Shown: in pieces, positions 1 to 8,131 of the stretch | How the letters are laid out: each line of letters opens with the position of its first letter | How positions within the stretch are numbered: position 1 is the first letter of the stretch | Assembly: GCA_905208635.1 (NCBI GenBank) | Contig: CAJLPX010000044.1 | Coordinates: 1-10,694 of the forward strand | Length of the DNA: 10,694 nucleotides | Direction: 5' to 3' | Source of the DNA: an uncultured Collinsella sp. | Lineage (GTDB): Bacteria; Actinomycetota; Coriobacteriia; Coriobacteriales; Coriobacteriaceae | Position numbers and translations under genes: made by a program | Notes under the pieces: model-generated | Told to the model about the DNA's origin: nothing | Databases searched by the model: none | What the model saw: the letters and a program-made list of their open reading frames with translations, nothing else

Positions 1-13
1 ATGACTTGAAGAA

Positions 14-44
14 GGGGGAGGCCTCGCGGCCTCCCCCTTTTTTT
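14..44 (+). terminator. Intrinsic terminator of an off-window upstream gene
   Basis: A perfect 10-bp GC stem (14-23 with 28-37) closes a TCGC tetraloop and is followed by seven consecutive T residues (38-44). This is a textbook rho-independent terminator for plus-strand transcription entering from the left. The convergent minus-strand gene ending at 109 also runs towards it. In that direction the tail reads TTCTTC, so weak bidirectional use is possible. Confidence 0.9.
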
Positions 45-108
45 GCGTTTACGGGGCGTAAATGACTCAATTACACCAGACGATCTTGTTGTTTTCGGTA
101 TTGAGCCT

Positions 109-576
109 TTATTTAAAGAAAATAAATCGTATAACAAGGGCAACTGCTATGGCCGCAATGATCAAAAGCAGAATTGTCAGCTGATGCTGCTTGCGTCGTT
201 TACTTGACGAAACGAAGATTGATTTTCCCTGTTTTGGCGTTTCGAGATAGCGAGCCGAATGCGTCAAGGTTTGCTTGGGTCGAGGCCCTCTTTGTTGATG
301 AGCGGCGGATGCTTTCATCGGCTCATCGCTAGCTGCGCTGTTTTTAGATAATGGTGCGTCTTTCAGATATACAGGGTCTCCCGAGGCAACGCCCATATGT
401 TTACGTCCCGTTTGGGCATCCTCGAGCGTTTGATATCGATTTCTCGTCACATAATCGGGCTCAGGATCATTAATGGGCTCTTGCGAGATGTGGGGGCGAT
501 GGAATCGAATCGGTTGCGGGCTGGATGCTTCGTCCTGCTCCGGCATAAACGTGTTGTCCTGTTTTTGATCGTCCAT
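109..576 (-). CDS. Hypothetical tail-anchored membrane protein (155 aa)
   Basis: I do not recognise a family. About 130 N-terminal residues are hydrophilic and rich in Gln, Ser, Pro, Lys and Asp, with no apparent fold signature, so they are probably disordered. They are followed by a basic cluster (SSKRRK, 124-129) and one hydrophobic segment at about 132-153 (LTILLLIIAAIAVALVIRF) that ends two residues before the C-terminus. No signal peptide is visible. By the positive-inside rule the long N-terminal part should be cytoplasmic and the protein C-tail anchored. The start at 576 is preceded by AAGGG on the minus strand (581-585) with 4-nt spacing, and a TACAAT -10 candidate lies at 615-620. 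The gene diverges from the Hsp20 gene. Base composition appears more AT-rich than in the neighbouring genes. It could be a lineage-specific membrane-linked regulator or scaffold, but the sequence does not show a function. That it is a real gene is supported by the RBS and the coherent protein architecture. Confidence 0.7.
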   Translation of the reverse strand: MDDQKQDNTFMPEQDEASSPQPIRFHRPHISQEPINDPEPDYVTRNRYQTLEDAQTGRKHMGVASGDPVYLKDAPLSKNSAASDEPMKASAAHQQRGPRPKQTLTHSARYLETPKQGKSIFVSSSKRRKQHQLTILLLIIAAIAVALVIRFIFFK

Positions 577-614
577 GATGCCCTTAGTTCGTCATCAATA
601 TCGTGTATGCGCCC

Positions 615-620
615 ATTGTA
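615..620 (-). promoter_or_regulatory. Candidate -10 element (TACAAT) for the tail-anchored protein gene
   Basis: The minus strand reads TACAAT, 38 nt before the start codon at 576. No good -35 hexamer is seen 16-18 bp upstream. The call rests on the same hexamer recurring upstream of four other genes in the window. Confidence 0.4.
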
Positions 621-851
621 AGCCAGCCGTCTAGTTTTGATGGGATTGCATACATTATTTAAGCCTACGTTCAAATTCCGTTTATTAGACAAAACCTTAG
701 TCAACCAGACTTAGATATGCTTATATAAATAGACTCAAAAAACTTTATAGTCGATGTATATATAAGAAGCGGCTGGGCATATATAACAGCGTCAAAAGAA
801 GTCCCAGTCACCTAGAAGATGACTCGGCAGTCCTTACAAGGAGTGGTAAAC

Positions 852-1283
852 ATGGCAAGCATGGTTCCTTATCGTTCGGTTTTTGGCGTCCGTCCTTCTG
901 CAAGTTCGCTGTTCGATTTGTTTGATGACATGACCGACCTGGCGAATAGCTCGATTGCCTCCAAGGCGTTCCCCGTTGACGTTGAGGACAAGGGCGATGG
1001 CTACGAGGTCAAGGCGTATCTTACCGGTGTCGCCAAGGATGACATCGACGTCGAGCTCAATGAGGGTCGCCTGTCGATCAGTGTGAACGTCGAGGAGAGC
1101 GCCGAAAACGAGGGCAAGAACTTCCTCCAGAAGGAGTTCGGCTCGTACAGCGCGACGCGCGGCGTGTATCTGAAGGACGCTTCGAGCGAGGGCCTTTCGG
1201 CTAAGTATGCTGACGGCATCCTGACCGTTACGGTTCCCAAGATTGTCGAGAAGAAGAACGTCACGAAGATTTCTATCGACTAA
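852..1283 (+). CDS. Hsp20-family small heat-shock protein (alpha-crystallin domain)
   Basis: This 143-aa protein is an ATP-independent holdase chaperone that would bind unfolding proteins in the cytoplasm and keep them refoldable by DnaK/ClpB-type machines. The alpha-crystallin domain spans about residues 39-130. It opens with the FPVDVEDKGDGYEVKAYLTG strand region (40-59) and ends with the family signature ADGILTVTVPK (120-130). The C-terminal tail carries the I-x-I oligomerisation motif (I140-S-I142). The N-terminal arm has the usual aromatic and hydrophobic residues (VPYRSVF, SLFDLFDDM). Length is normal for bacterial Hsp20. The start at 852 is chosen because AAGGAG at 838-843 sits 8 nt upstream; an in-frame ATG at 819 would add 11 unsupported residues and overlap this RBS. 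The gene is monocistronic, with a terminator directly downstream. I see no perfect CIRCE (HrcA) or HAIR (HspR) operator upstream, so its regulation is not evident. Confidence 0.95.
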   Translation: MASMVPYRSVFGVRPSASSLFDLFDDMTDLANSSIASKAFPVDVEDKGDGYEVKAYLTGVAKDDIDVELNEGRLSISVNVEESAENEGKNFLQKEFGSYSATRGVYLKDASSEGLSAKYADGILTVTVPKIVEKKNVTKISID

Positions 1284-1317
1284 CGATGGCTCTGCTTCAA
1301 TCGAGAGTATGAATTAA

Positions 1318-1349
1318 GGGGGCTGGGAAGTGATTCCCAGCCCCCTTTT
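1318..1349 (+). terminator. Terminator between the convergent Hsp20 and walJ genes
   Basis: A perfect 12-bp stem (1318-1329 with 1334-1345; GGGGGCTGGGAA / TTCCCAGCCCCC) closes a GTGA loop and is followed by TTTTGTTGT. It sits 34 bases after the Hsp20 stop and 15 bases beyond the walJ stop. Plus-strand polarity is clear. On the minus strand the stem is followed by TTAATTC, so it may also serve walJ. Confidence 0.9.
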
Positions 1350-1364
1350 GTTGTCTTGAGTGGG

Positions 1365-2174
1365 CTATTGAATAGTTGTCGGTTGATACTGACTTGCAGG
1401 GCGTATCGAGAGCTTCCGTGGCCCTTGAAAACAGGTGGCTGAGCTGCCGAGTTCATCATCGAGACTTGCATCAAGCGCGTTGGCATAGCTTTTGACGGTA
1501 AGGCTTGGACGATTATTGTCCTGGCTGATATGCATGGCGATGAGCTGTTCGGTGCGATCGGTAACAAGTTCTCGCGCGGCTTCGGCGGCCTGGTTGTTGG
1601 AGAGGTGCCCCTTTGTGGACAGGATGCGCTCCTGAAGAAAGCGTGGGTATGGTCCTTCGCGCAACATAGTTACATCGTGGTTACTTTCGAGCGCGAGAAC
1701 TCGACAGTCTTTGAGGATGCCTACGGCCTTGCTCGATAACTCTCCGGTGTCGGTGGCAAACCCAATGGAATCATCGAGAGCATTAAATCGATAGCCGACA
1801 GGATTGATGACATCGTGTGATGTTGAGTAGGTTTGCACGTGGATGCCGGCAATGGATAGGGTGTCACCGGGATCGAACTCCTCGACAGACAGATACGAAA
1901 GATTTTCTTTGCTCGAAAGTGTGCCCCTGCTGGCATAGAGGGGGCCGTGCCAGTGCTTGCACCAGACATCGAGACCTTTGATGTGGTCGCTGTGCTCATG
2001 AGTGATGAGAAGAGCCGAGACGTTATCTGCCGAGAGCCCCAGTTCTGCCATGCGCTTTAATGTCTCGCGGCGAGAAAGACCGTCGTCAATCATGATGAGC
2101 CCTCGGGGGCCTTCGATGAGCGCGCAGTTGCCTTTTGAGCCGCTGCCAAGGATATGAAGGTGCAGACGAGACAT
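1365..2174 (-). CDS. walJ: MBL-fold metallo-hydrolase, WalJ/YycJ type
   Basis: This 269-aa cytoplasmic metallo-beta-lactamase-fold protein belongs to the WalJ/YycJ family, which is linked in Bacillus to coordination of cell division with DNA replication and proposed to act as a 5'-3' DNA exonuclease. Diagnostic features are the start ILGSGSKGN (8-16), the metal motif THEHSDHIKGL (58-68), STSHD (117-121), ATDTG (140-144), LESNHD (162-167) with GPYPRFL, KGHLSN (188-193) and AMHIS (213-217). All expected His and Asp metal ligands are present. The start at 2174 is chosen because the conserved core begins six residues later, and upstream in-frame sequence has no plausible ATG, GTG or TTG next to it. 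No Shine-Dalgarno is visible before this ATG, so translation may be leaderless or SD-independent. It is divergent from tilS with a 48-bp spacer. In Firmicutes walJ belongs to the walRK operon; here no two-component genes are adjacent. Confidence 0.92.
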   Translation of the reverse strand: MSRLHLHILGSGSKGNCALIEGPRGLIMIDDGLSRRETLKRMAELGLSADNVSALLITHEHSDHIKGLDVWCKHWHGPLYASRGTLSSKENLSYLSVEEFDPGDTLSIAGIHVQTYSTSHDVINPVGYRFNALDDSIGFATDTGELSSKAVGILKDCRVLALESNHDVTMLREGPYPRFLQERILSTKGHLSNNQAAEAARELVTDRTEQLIAMHISQDNNRPSLTVKSYANALDASLDDELGSSATCFQGPRKLSIRPASQYQPTTIQ

Positions 2175-2188
2175 AATATTCCAAAGGA

Positions 2189-2194
2189 TACAAT
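2189..2194 (+). promoter_or_regulatory. Candidate -10 element (TACAAT) for tilS
   Basis: TACAAT lies 28 nt before the tilS start, within the 48-bp walJ-tilS divergent spacer. No clear -35 is present. It overlaps by two bases a possible minus-strand -10 for walJ (TATCCT, 2190 to 2185), which would place the walJ transcript start within a few bases of its ATG. Confidence 0.4.
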
Positions 2195-2222
2195 GGGTGC
2201 GAACGAATAGAGGAGGAAGCAA

Positions 2223-3764
2223 ATGCCAACGGTATCTCAACATTATGGACACCATGCTGCATCGTGGGCCGATGATAGGGCCCTGGCAACGCGGCAGACG
2301 GCTGCCCCCGTGGTGCTCATGGTATCAGGTGGTGCGGACTCGACGGCTTTGCTCCTTATGGCATGCACATCAAAGTTGGATATTCTGGATGGGCGTGGTG
2401 TAGCCCCCATCGCGCGCGAGCGACTACACGTGCTGCATGTGAACCATCATCTGCGCGGCGAGGCATCCGATGGCGACGAGGCCTTCGTGCGCGGCCTATG
2501 CGCACAATATGGCTTGCCGCTGTGTGTTGAGCATGCCTATTTTGATGATGAATCGGGCAATATCGAGGCGGCCGCCCGCGAGGTGCGCTATGCCGCGGCG
2601 CGGAGGTATGTTCGCGAGCTCTGCGTCCAGACGGGGGCACCGCGAACGGCGGCTCGTATCTGCACTGCGCACACGTCTTCGGATCGCGCGGAAACGTTTT
2701 TGATGAACGCGATTAAGGGTTCGGGGCCCGCTGGCCTATCGAGCATTCCTCGCCGGAGGAATATCGTGGTGCGTCCCCTGCTCGACCTGACTCATGATGA
2801 GCTCGTGGGCTATTTGCAGGTGCATGGTCAGCCGTGGCGAGAGGACGAGAGCAACGAGGACGTGTCATACTTGCGTAACTATGTGCGCCATCGAGTGATG
2901 CCGGTGGTGGCGCAGCGCAACGCGAGTGTCTGTAAGACGATTGGCGCCGCCTGCGAGATCTTGGGCGATGAGGACGCCTTTCTTTCCCAGCTTTCCGCAC
3001 AGGCGTTTCGAAGCTGCCTGCGTAAGGAGGCGGCGGGTGCACTGGTTCTTGACGCTCGCCGACTGGCCGCCGCTGAGGTTGTGATTGCACGGCGTATCGT
3101 GCGGTTGGCGATTAAGCGCATCGATCCCGACGCGCGACCGGAGATGCGACACGTGGAGCGCGTGCTCGCCTGCGTCGCTGCGGGCTCGGGCTCGGTTACG
3201 CTTCCTGCGGGAATTGATGCCCGTGTGGAGTTTGGCATGCTGGCGTTCAAGGCCCCGGCGGCGCGCGAGGGTTTAGTGGCCGATTGGATCTCCGTTCCCG
3301 GTCGTCTGCCGCTGGGGGCGGGGCATATGCTGACAGCGGAGCCGATGGCTGTGGAGCCGGGGTGCGATATCGTGCACTGTGCCCGCGAGCTTGCTGCTGC
3401 CGGAAAGGTTGCGGCCTTGGTGGATGCGGCGGCCCTGGGGTTTGCCGACTGCGATGGCGAGCGGATGTTAGCCGGCTCGCGCGGGGAGATTCCCACCGAG
3501 GCACGATCGGCGCGCCTGTGGGTGGATAGCCCTGTGCCGGGAGACGTGATGTGCCCGTTGGGGATGAACGGCCGAAGCAAGAAAGTGTCAGACCTGTTGA
3601 ACGAGGCGCGCATTCCTGTTTCAGACCGCTCTGGCGTACCCGTGGTAAGAACGGCTCCGGGGGGTGCCGTAGTATGGGTCGCGGGCGTTCGCGCGGACGA
3701 ACGTTTTAAGTGCACGGCGGCGACGCGCGTGGCCTATCTGCTTCGCGTGGTTGACGCGGATTAG
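2223..3764 (+). CDS. tilS: tRNA(Ile)-lysidine synthase
   Basis: TilS uses ATP to attach lysine to the wobble cytidine (C34) of the CAU-anticodon tRNA-Ile, switching it from methionine to isoleucine identity and AUG to AUA decoding; it is normally essential. The N-type PP-loop SGGADS is at residues 35-40. It is followed by HVNHHLRG (72-79), ICTAHTSSDRAETFLMN (146-162) and the tRNA-binding GLSSIPRRR stretch (171-179) with RPLL (184-187). The segment LRNYVRHRVMPVV (217-229) is typical, as is the C-terminal part with KVSDLLNEARIPVSDR and an AGVRADERF ending. At 513 aa it is longer than the 432-aa E. coli enzyme; about 30 extra residues precede the PP-loop, and the middle and C-terminal domains are also roomy. 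The start is fixed by GGAGG (2212-2216) six nt upstream. It heads the conserved tilS-hpt-ftsH order, but a 148-bp spacer with its own promoter candidate separates it from hpt. Confidence 0.95.
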   Translation: MPTVSQHYGHHAASWADDRALATRQTAAPVVLMVSGGADSTALLLMACTSKLDILDGRGVAPIARERLHVLHVNHHLRGEASDGDEAFVRGLCAQYGLPLCVEHAYFDDESGNIEAAAREVRYAAARRYVRELCVQTGAPRTAARICTAHTSSDRAETFLMNAIKGSGPAGLSSIPRRRNIVVRPLLDLTHDELVGYLQVHGQPWREDESNEDVSYLRNYVRHRVMPVVAQRNASVCKTIGAACEILGDEDAFLSQLSAQAFRSCLRKEAAGALVLDARRLAAAEVVIARRIVRLAIKRIDPDARPEMRHVERVLACVAAGSGSVTLPAGIDARVEFGMLAFKAPAAREGLVADWISVPGRLPLGAGHMLTAEPMAVEPGCDIVHCARELAAAGKVAALVDAAALGFADCDGERMLAGSRGEIPTEARSARLWVDSPVPGDVMCPLGMNGRSKKVSDLLNEARIPVSDRSGVPVVRTAPGGAVVWVAGVRADERFKCTAATRVAYLLRVVDAD

Positions 3765-3849
3765 CTCCTCGCACCAGCTTTTCTGTGCGGCGTTGATGGT
3801 ATTCCCGCGCTGATGGTGCGCGGGCTGGAAAATATACCCCGTGCGCTGC

Positions 3850-3855
3850 TAGAAT
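3850..3855 (+). promoter_or_regulatory. Candidate -10 element (TAGAAT) for hpt-ftsH
   Basis: TAGAAT lies 57 nt before the hpt start in the 148-bp tilS-hpt spacer. A possible poor -35 (TGGAAA, 3826-3831) is 18 bp upstream. If used, it gives hpt-ftsH transcription independent of tilS. Confidence 0.35.
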
Positions 3856-3912
3856 GTGTAGTTTGCGTCCATACGGCGGTGTGTGGGCGATTAAGCACAA
3901 GAAAGGGTTGTC

Positions 3913-4461
3913 ATGGCTTCTCAACATCCGGATATCGAGAAGGTTCTGTTTACGCAGGAGGATATCGACGGTATCGTCTCTCGCCTAGGCGAGCAGATTA
4001 CGCGCGACTACGCGGGTAAGGATCTGGTGCTGATTGCGGTCCTGCGCGGCGCCGTGGTCTTTATGGGCGACCTGATGCGCAAGATCGAGCTGCCGACCAA
4101 CATCGATTTCATGGCTGTTTCGAGCTATGGCGACGGTGTGAAGTCTTCGGGTATCGTGCGTATCATTAAGGACCTGGATATCGACATCCGTGGTCGCGAC
4201 GTGCTGATCGTCGAGGACATTCTGGACTCGGGCCTGACCCTCAAGTACCTGATGAAGAACCTCGAGAGCCGTAAGCCCGCTTCTCTGGAGGTCGCCGCCT
4301 TCCTATGGAAGGACGTTGAGGACCGTACCTCGGCCGTCACGCCCAAGTATGTTGGAACCCATTGCCCCGATGCCTTTGTGGTGGGCTACGGCCTCGACTA
4401 TGCCGAGCGCTATCGTAACCTTCCGTATCTGGGCATTTTGAAACCGGAGGTTTATTCGTAA
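3913..4461 (+). CDS. hpt: Hypoxanthine phosphoribosyltransferase
   Basis: This 182-aa cytoplasmic purine-salvage enzyme converts hypoxanthine (and often guanine) plus PRPP to IMP or GMP and pyrophosphate. The PRPP-binding signature VLIVEDILDSGLTL is at 97-110, with the acidic pair E101-D102 and D105. Other family elements are VLRGAVVFMGDL (43-54), the flexible catalytic-loop start SSYG (70-73), the purine-contacting lysine K133 (FLWKDVEDR) and FVVGYGLDYAERYRNLPY (155-172). Length is normal for the bacterial family. The start follows GAAAGGG (3901-3907) with 5-nt spacing. Its stop codon is one base before the ftsH start, so the two genes are almost certainly co-transcribed and probably translationally coupled. 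The ftsH RBS lies inside the hpt C-terminal codons. Confidence 0.97.
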   Translation: MASQHPDIEKVLFTQEDIDGIVSRLGEQITRDYAGKDLVLIAVLRGAVVFMGDLMRKIELPTNIDFMAVSSYGDGVKSSGIVRIIKDLDIDIRGRDVLIVEDILDSGLTLKYLMKNLESRKPASLEVAAFLWKDVEDRTSAVTPKYVGTHCPDAFVVGYGLDYAERYRNLPYLGILKPEVYS

Positions 4462-4462
4462 G

Positions 4463-6592
<2,130 letters not shown>

Positions 6593-6605
6593 CCTTTGTG
6601 GCGAA

Positions 6606-6637
6606 AGTCTCCGCGGGGAAACCTGCGGAGGCTTTTT
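6606..6637 (+). terminator. Intrinsic terminator of ftsH
   Basis: A 9-bp stem (AGTCTCCGC 6606-6614 with GCGGAGGCT 6625-6633, one T-G wobble) encloses a 10-nt loop. It is followed by TTTTCTTTT and preceded by A residues that can extend the stem. It starts 14 bases after the ftsH stop codon and ends the hpt-ftsH transcript. Confidence 0.88.
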
Positions 6638-6660
6638 CTTTTGAGCGATATGGGGCCGTC

Positions 6661-6722
6661 TGTTGATTGGGGACAGACTTAAATGAGCGTTTTCACGCAT
6701 TTAAGTCTGTCCCCAATCAACA
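6661..6722 (+). repeat. Long perfect inverted repeat (REP/MITE-like hairpin with GGGGACAGAC core)
   Basis: The arms 6661-6685 and 6698-6722 are 25-nt exact reverse complements around a 12-nt loop. Each arm carries TTGGGGACAGACTTAAAT, and inner GC pairs can extend the stem further with a small bulge. It lies between the ftsH terminator and the aminotransferase promoter. It has no U-tract, so it is not an ordinary terminator. GGGGACAGAC/GTCTGTCCCC hairpins are, as far as I recall, dispersed in many bacterial genomes and sometimes accompany REP-associated (Y1) tyrosine transposases. No transposase is present here, so it would be a non-autonomous copy. The repeat structure is certain; the mobile origin is inference. 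Confidence 0.85.
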
Positions 6723-6751
6723 TTGCTGCGGCGCTTTGCTCGACTAAAGCG

Positions 6752-6757
6752 TACAAT
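6752..6757 (+). promoter_or_regulatory. Candidate -10 element (TACAAT) for the aminotransferase gene
   Basis: TACAAT (context GCGTACAATACC) lies 24 nt before the chosen start at 6782 and 30 bases after the inverted repeat. No convincing -35 hexamer is visible. A -35 at the usual distance would fall at about 6729-6734, just beyond the repeat. Confidence 0.45.
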
Positions 6758-6781
6758 ACCGCCTATGCGAAAGGGGAACAG

Positions 6782-7972
6782 ATGATCAACGAAACTATGT
6801 ATGCTCGCGGTGCGGAAAGCTCCATCATCCGTGAGATTTTTAGCTATGGCCTTGAGCGCAAGGCGCAAATCGGCGCGGAAAACGTGTTCGATTTTTCGCT
6901 GGGCAACCCGAGCGTTCCGGCGCCTGCTGCCGTGGCTGAATCCATTAAGAAGGCTTTGGAGCTGCCGAGCGATCAGTTGCATGGATACACGCCTGCACCG
7001 GGACTGCCGCAGTGCCGTTCCGCTGTGGCCGTGTCGCTCAACCGCCGTTTTGGCACGAGCTACGAGGGCAAGGATGTCTTTATGACGGTAGGCGCGGCGG
7101 CTTCGCTCACCTGCACGCTCAACGCCGTTACGAACCCGGGCGATGAGGTTATCGTCATTGCGCCGTATTTTCCGGAGTATCGCGTCTGGATCGAGAAGGC
7201 TGGCTGCACGTGTGTCGAGGCGCTTGCTAACGAGGACACATTCCAGCTGAGCGTGGATAACGTGCTCAAGGCGATTACCGACAAGACAGCTGCCGTCATT
7301 ATCGACTCACCGAATAACCCGACGGGCGCCGTGTATACGCGCGATACCCTGACGCGACTGGCCAATGTTTTACGCGAGGTCAACGCCAAGCGCGATCCCG
7401 AGAATCCGATTATGCTTATCTCGGATGAGCCGTATCGCGAGATTGTGTATGGCGCCGAAGTGCCCTGGGTGCCTTCGATCTATGAGCACACCATCGTGTG
7501 CTATTCGTATTCCAAGTCCCTTTCGCTACCGGGTGAACGTGTGGGCTGGATTTTGGTCCCCAATACCAATCCGCAGGCTGCTCGCCTTATGCCGGCCGTC
7601 GCCGGTGCCGCCCGCACGCTGGGCTTCGTGTGCGCACCGGCCCTCTTCCAGCGTGTGATCATCGACTGCATTGATGAACCGAGCGATGTCGAGGCCTATG
7701 CACGCAACCGCACCGCGCTTACCGATGCACTGGCGGAGTATGGCTACACCTATGTTGAGCCGGATGGTGCATTCTACCTGTGGGTGAAGGCGCTGGAGCC
7801 CGATGCGAACGCCTTCTGCGAGCGCGCGAAGAAGTATGAGCTGCTCGCGGTGCCTTCGGATAGCTTTGGCATGCCGGGCTGGTTCCGCCTTGGCTACTGT
7901 GTGAGCTACGAGACCATCGTCAATTCGTTGCCTGCCTGGAAGCAACTGGCCGACGAATATCGTCGAAAGTAA
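6782..7972 (+). CDS. PLP-dependent class I/II aminotransferase (fold type I)
   Basis: This 396-aa cytoplasmic enzyme transfers an amino group between an amino acid and a 2-oxo acid; the exact substrate is not readable from the sequence. Fold-type I features are FSLGNPSVPAP (38-48), HGYTPAPGLP (67-76), the cofactor-ring aromatic in APYFPEY (127-133), SPNNPTG (176-182) with N179, and ISDEPYRE (213-220) with D215 for the PLP nitrogen. The Schiff-base lysine is K245 in SYSKSLSLPGERVGW, and the substrate-carboxylate arginine is R369 in GWFRLGY. This pattern fits the aspartate/aromatic aminotransferase group. The start at 6782 is chosen because AAGGGG (6771-6776) lies 5 nt upstream. The frame is open back to an ATG at 6683, but that extension would translate through the inverted repeat and the promoter and is not protein-like. 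The gene appears monocistronic, with a terminator at 8001-8036. The neighbouring phosphatase does not define a pathway. Confidence 0.93.
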   Translation: MINETMYARGAESSIIREIFSYGLERKAQIGAENVFDFSLGNPSVPAPAAVAESIKKALELPSDQLHGYTPAPGLPQCRSAVAVSLNRRFGTSYEGKDVFMTVGAAASLTCTLNAVTNPGDEVIVIAPYFPEYRVWIEKAGCTCVEALANEDTFQLSVDNVLKAITDKTAAVIIDSPNNPTGAVYTRDTLTRLANVLREVNAKRDPENPIMLISDEPYREIVYGAEVPWVPSIYEHTIVCYSYSKSLSLPGERVGWILVPNTNPQAARLMPAVAGAARTLGFVCAPALFQRVIIDCIDEPSDVEAYARNRTALTDALAEYGYTYVEPDGAFYLWVKALEPDANAFCERAKKYELLAVPSDSFGMPGWFRLGYCVSYETIVNSLPAWKQLADEYRRK

Positions 7973-8000
7973 AGCGCTCTGCTTGCAATGTTTTACGTGA

Positions 8001-8036
8001 AACGGGGTTTGGTGCTAAGCCAGGCCCCGTTGTTTA
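8001..8036 (+). terminator. Intrinsic terminator of the aminotransferase gene
   Basis: AACGGGGTTTGG (8001-8012) pairs with CCAGGCCCCGTT (8020-8031) as a continuous 12-bp stem with two G-T wobbles and a 7-nt loop. It is followed by a short T-rich tail (TTGTTTATG). The hairpin starts 28 bases after the stop codon. Confidence 0.75.
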
Positions 8037-8064
8037 TGCCGTTGTGTGATTGGGATGAAGCAGT

Positions 8065-8094
8065 TTTACGACTGCCGAAAGCTATGCGTACAAT
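8065..8094 (+). promoter_or_regulatory. Candidate promoter of the PHP phosphatase gene
   Basis: A -35-like TTTACG (8065-8070, four of six matches to TTGACA) is followed after 18 bp by TACAAT (8089-8094). The -10 lies 37 nt before the start codon. It sits just after the aminotransferase terminator, which supports separate transcription. Confidence 0.5.
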
Positions 8095-8131
8095 GAATAT
8101 ACGCGACGGCCATACTGGACAAGGAGACCCG

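Noticed and set aside
732..752. GACT...AGTC symmetry upstream of hsp20 as a heat-shock operator
   Set aside because: Only four-base arms match around an A/T-rich core; it fits neither CIRCE nor HAIR and is expected by chance in AT-rich DNA.
2879..3715. 278-codon antisense frame inside tilS
   Set aside because: Low-complexity Ala/Arg/Ser/Thr translation typical of a shadow frame opposite a GC-rich gene.
3804..3824. Hairpin CCCGCGC / GCGCGGG after tilS as a terminator
   Set aside because: A 7-bp stem is present but it is followed by CTGGAAAATA, with no T-run; it may be an attenuating structure but cannot be called a terminator.
6683..6781. Upstream in-frame ATG extension of the aminotransferase
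   Set aside because: It would translate the inverted repeat and the -10 region; the ATG at 6782 has an RBS and gives normal family length.
7988..8131. Upstream in-frame extension of the PHP phosphatase
   Set aside because: The stretch contains the preceding gene's terminator hairpin and the candidate promoter; the ATG at 8132 has AAGGAG at good spacing and starts directly at the PHP metal motif.
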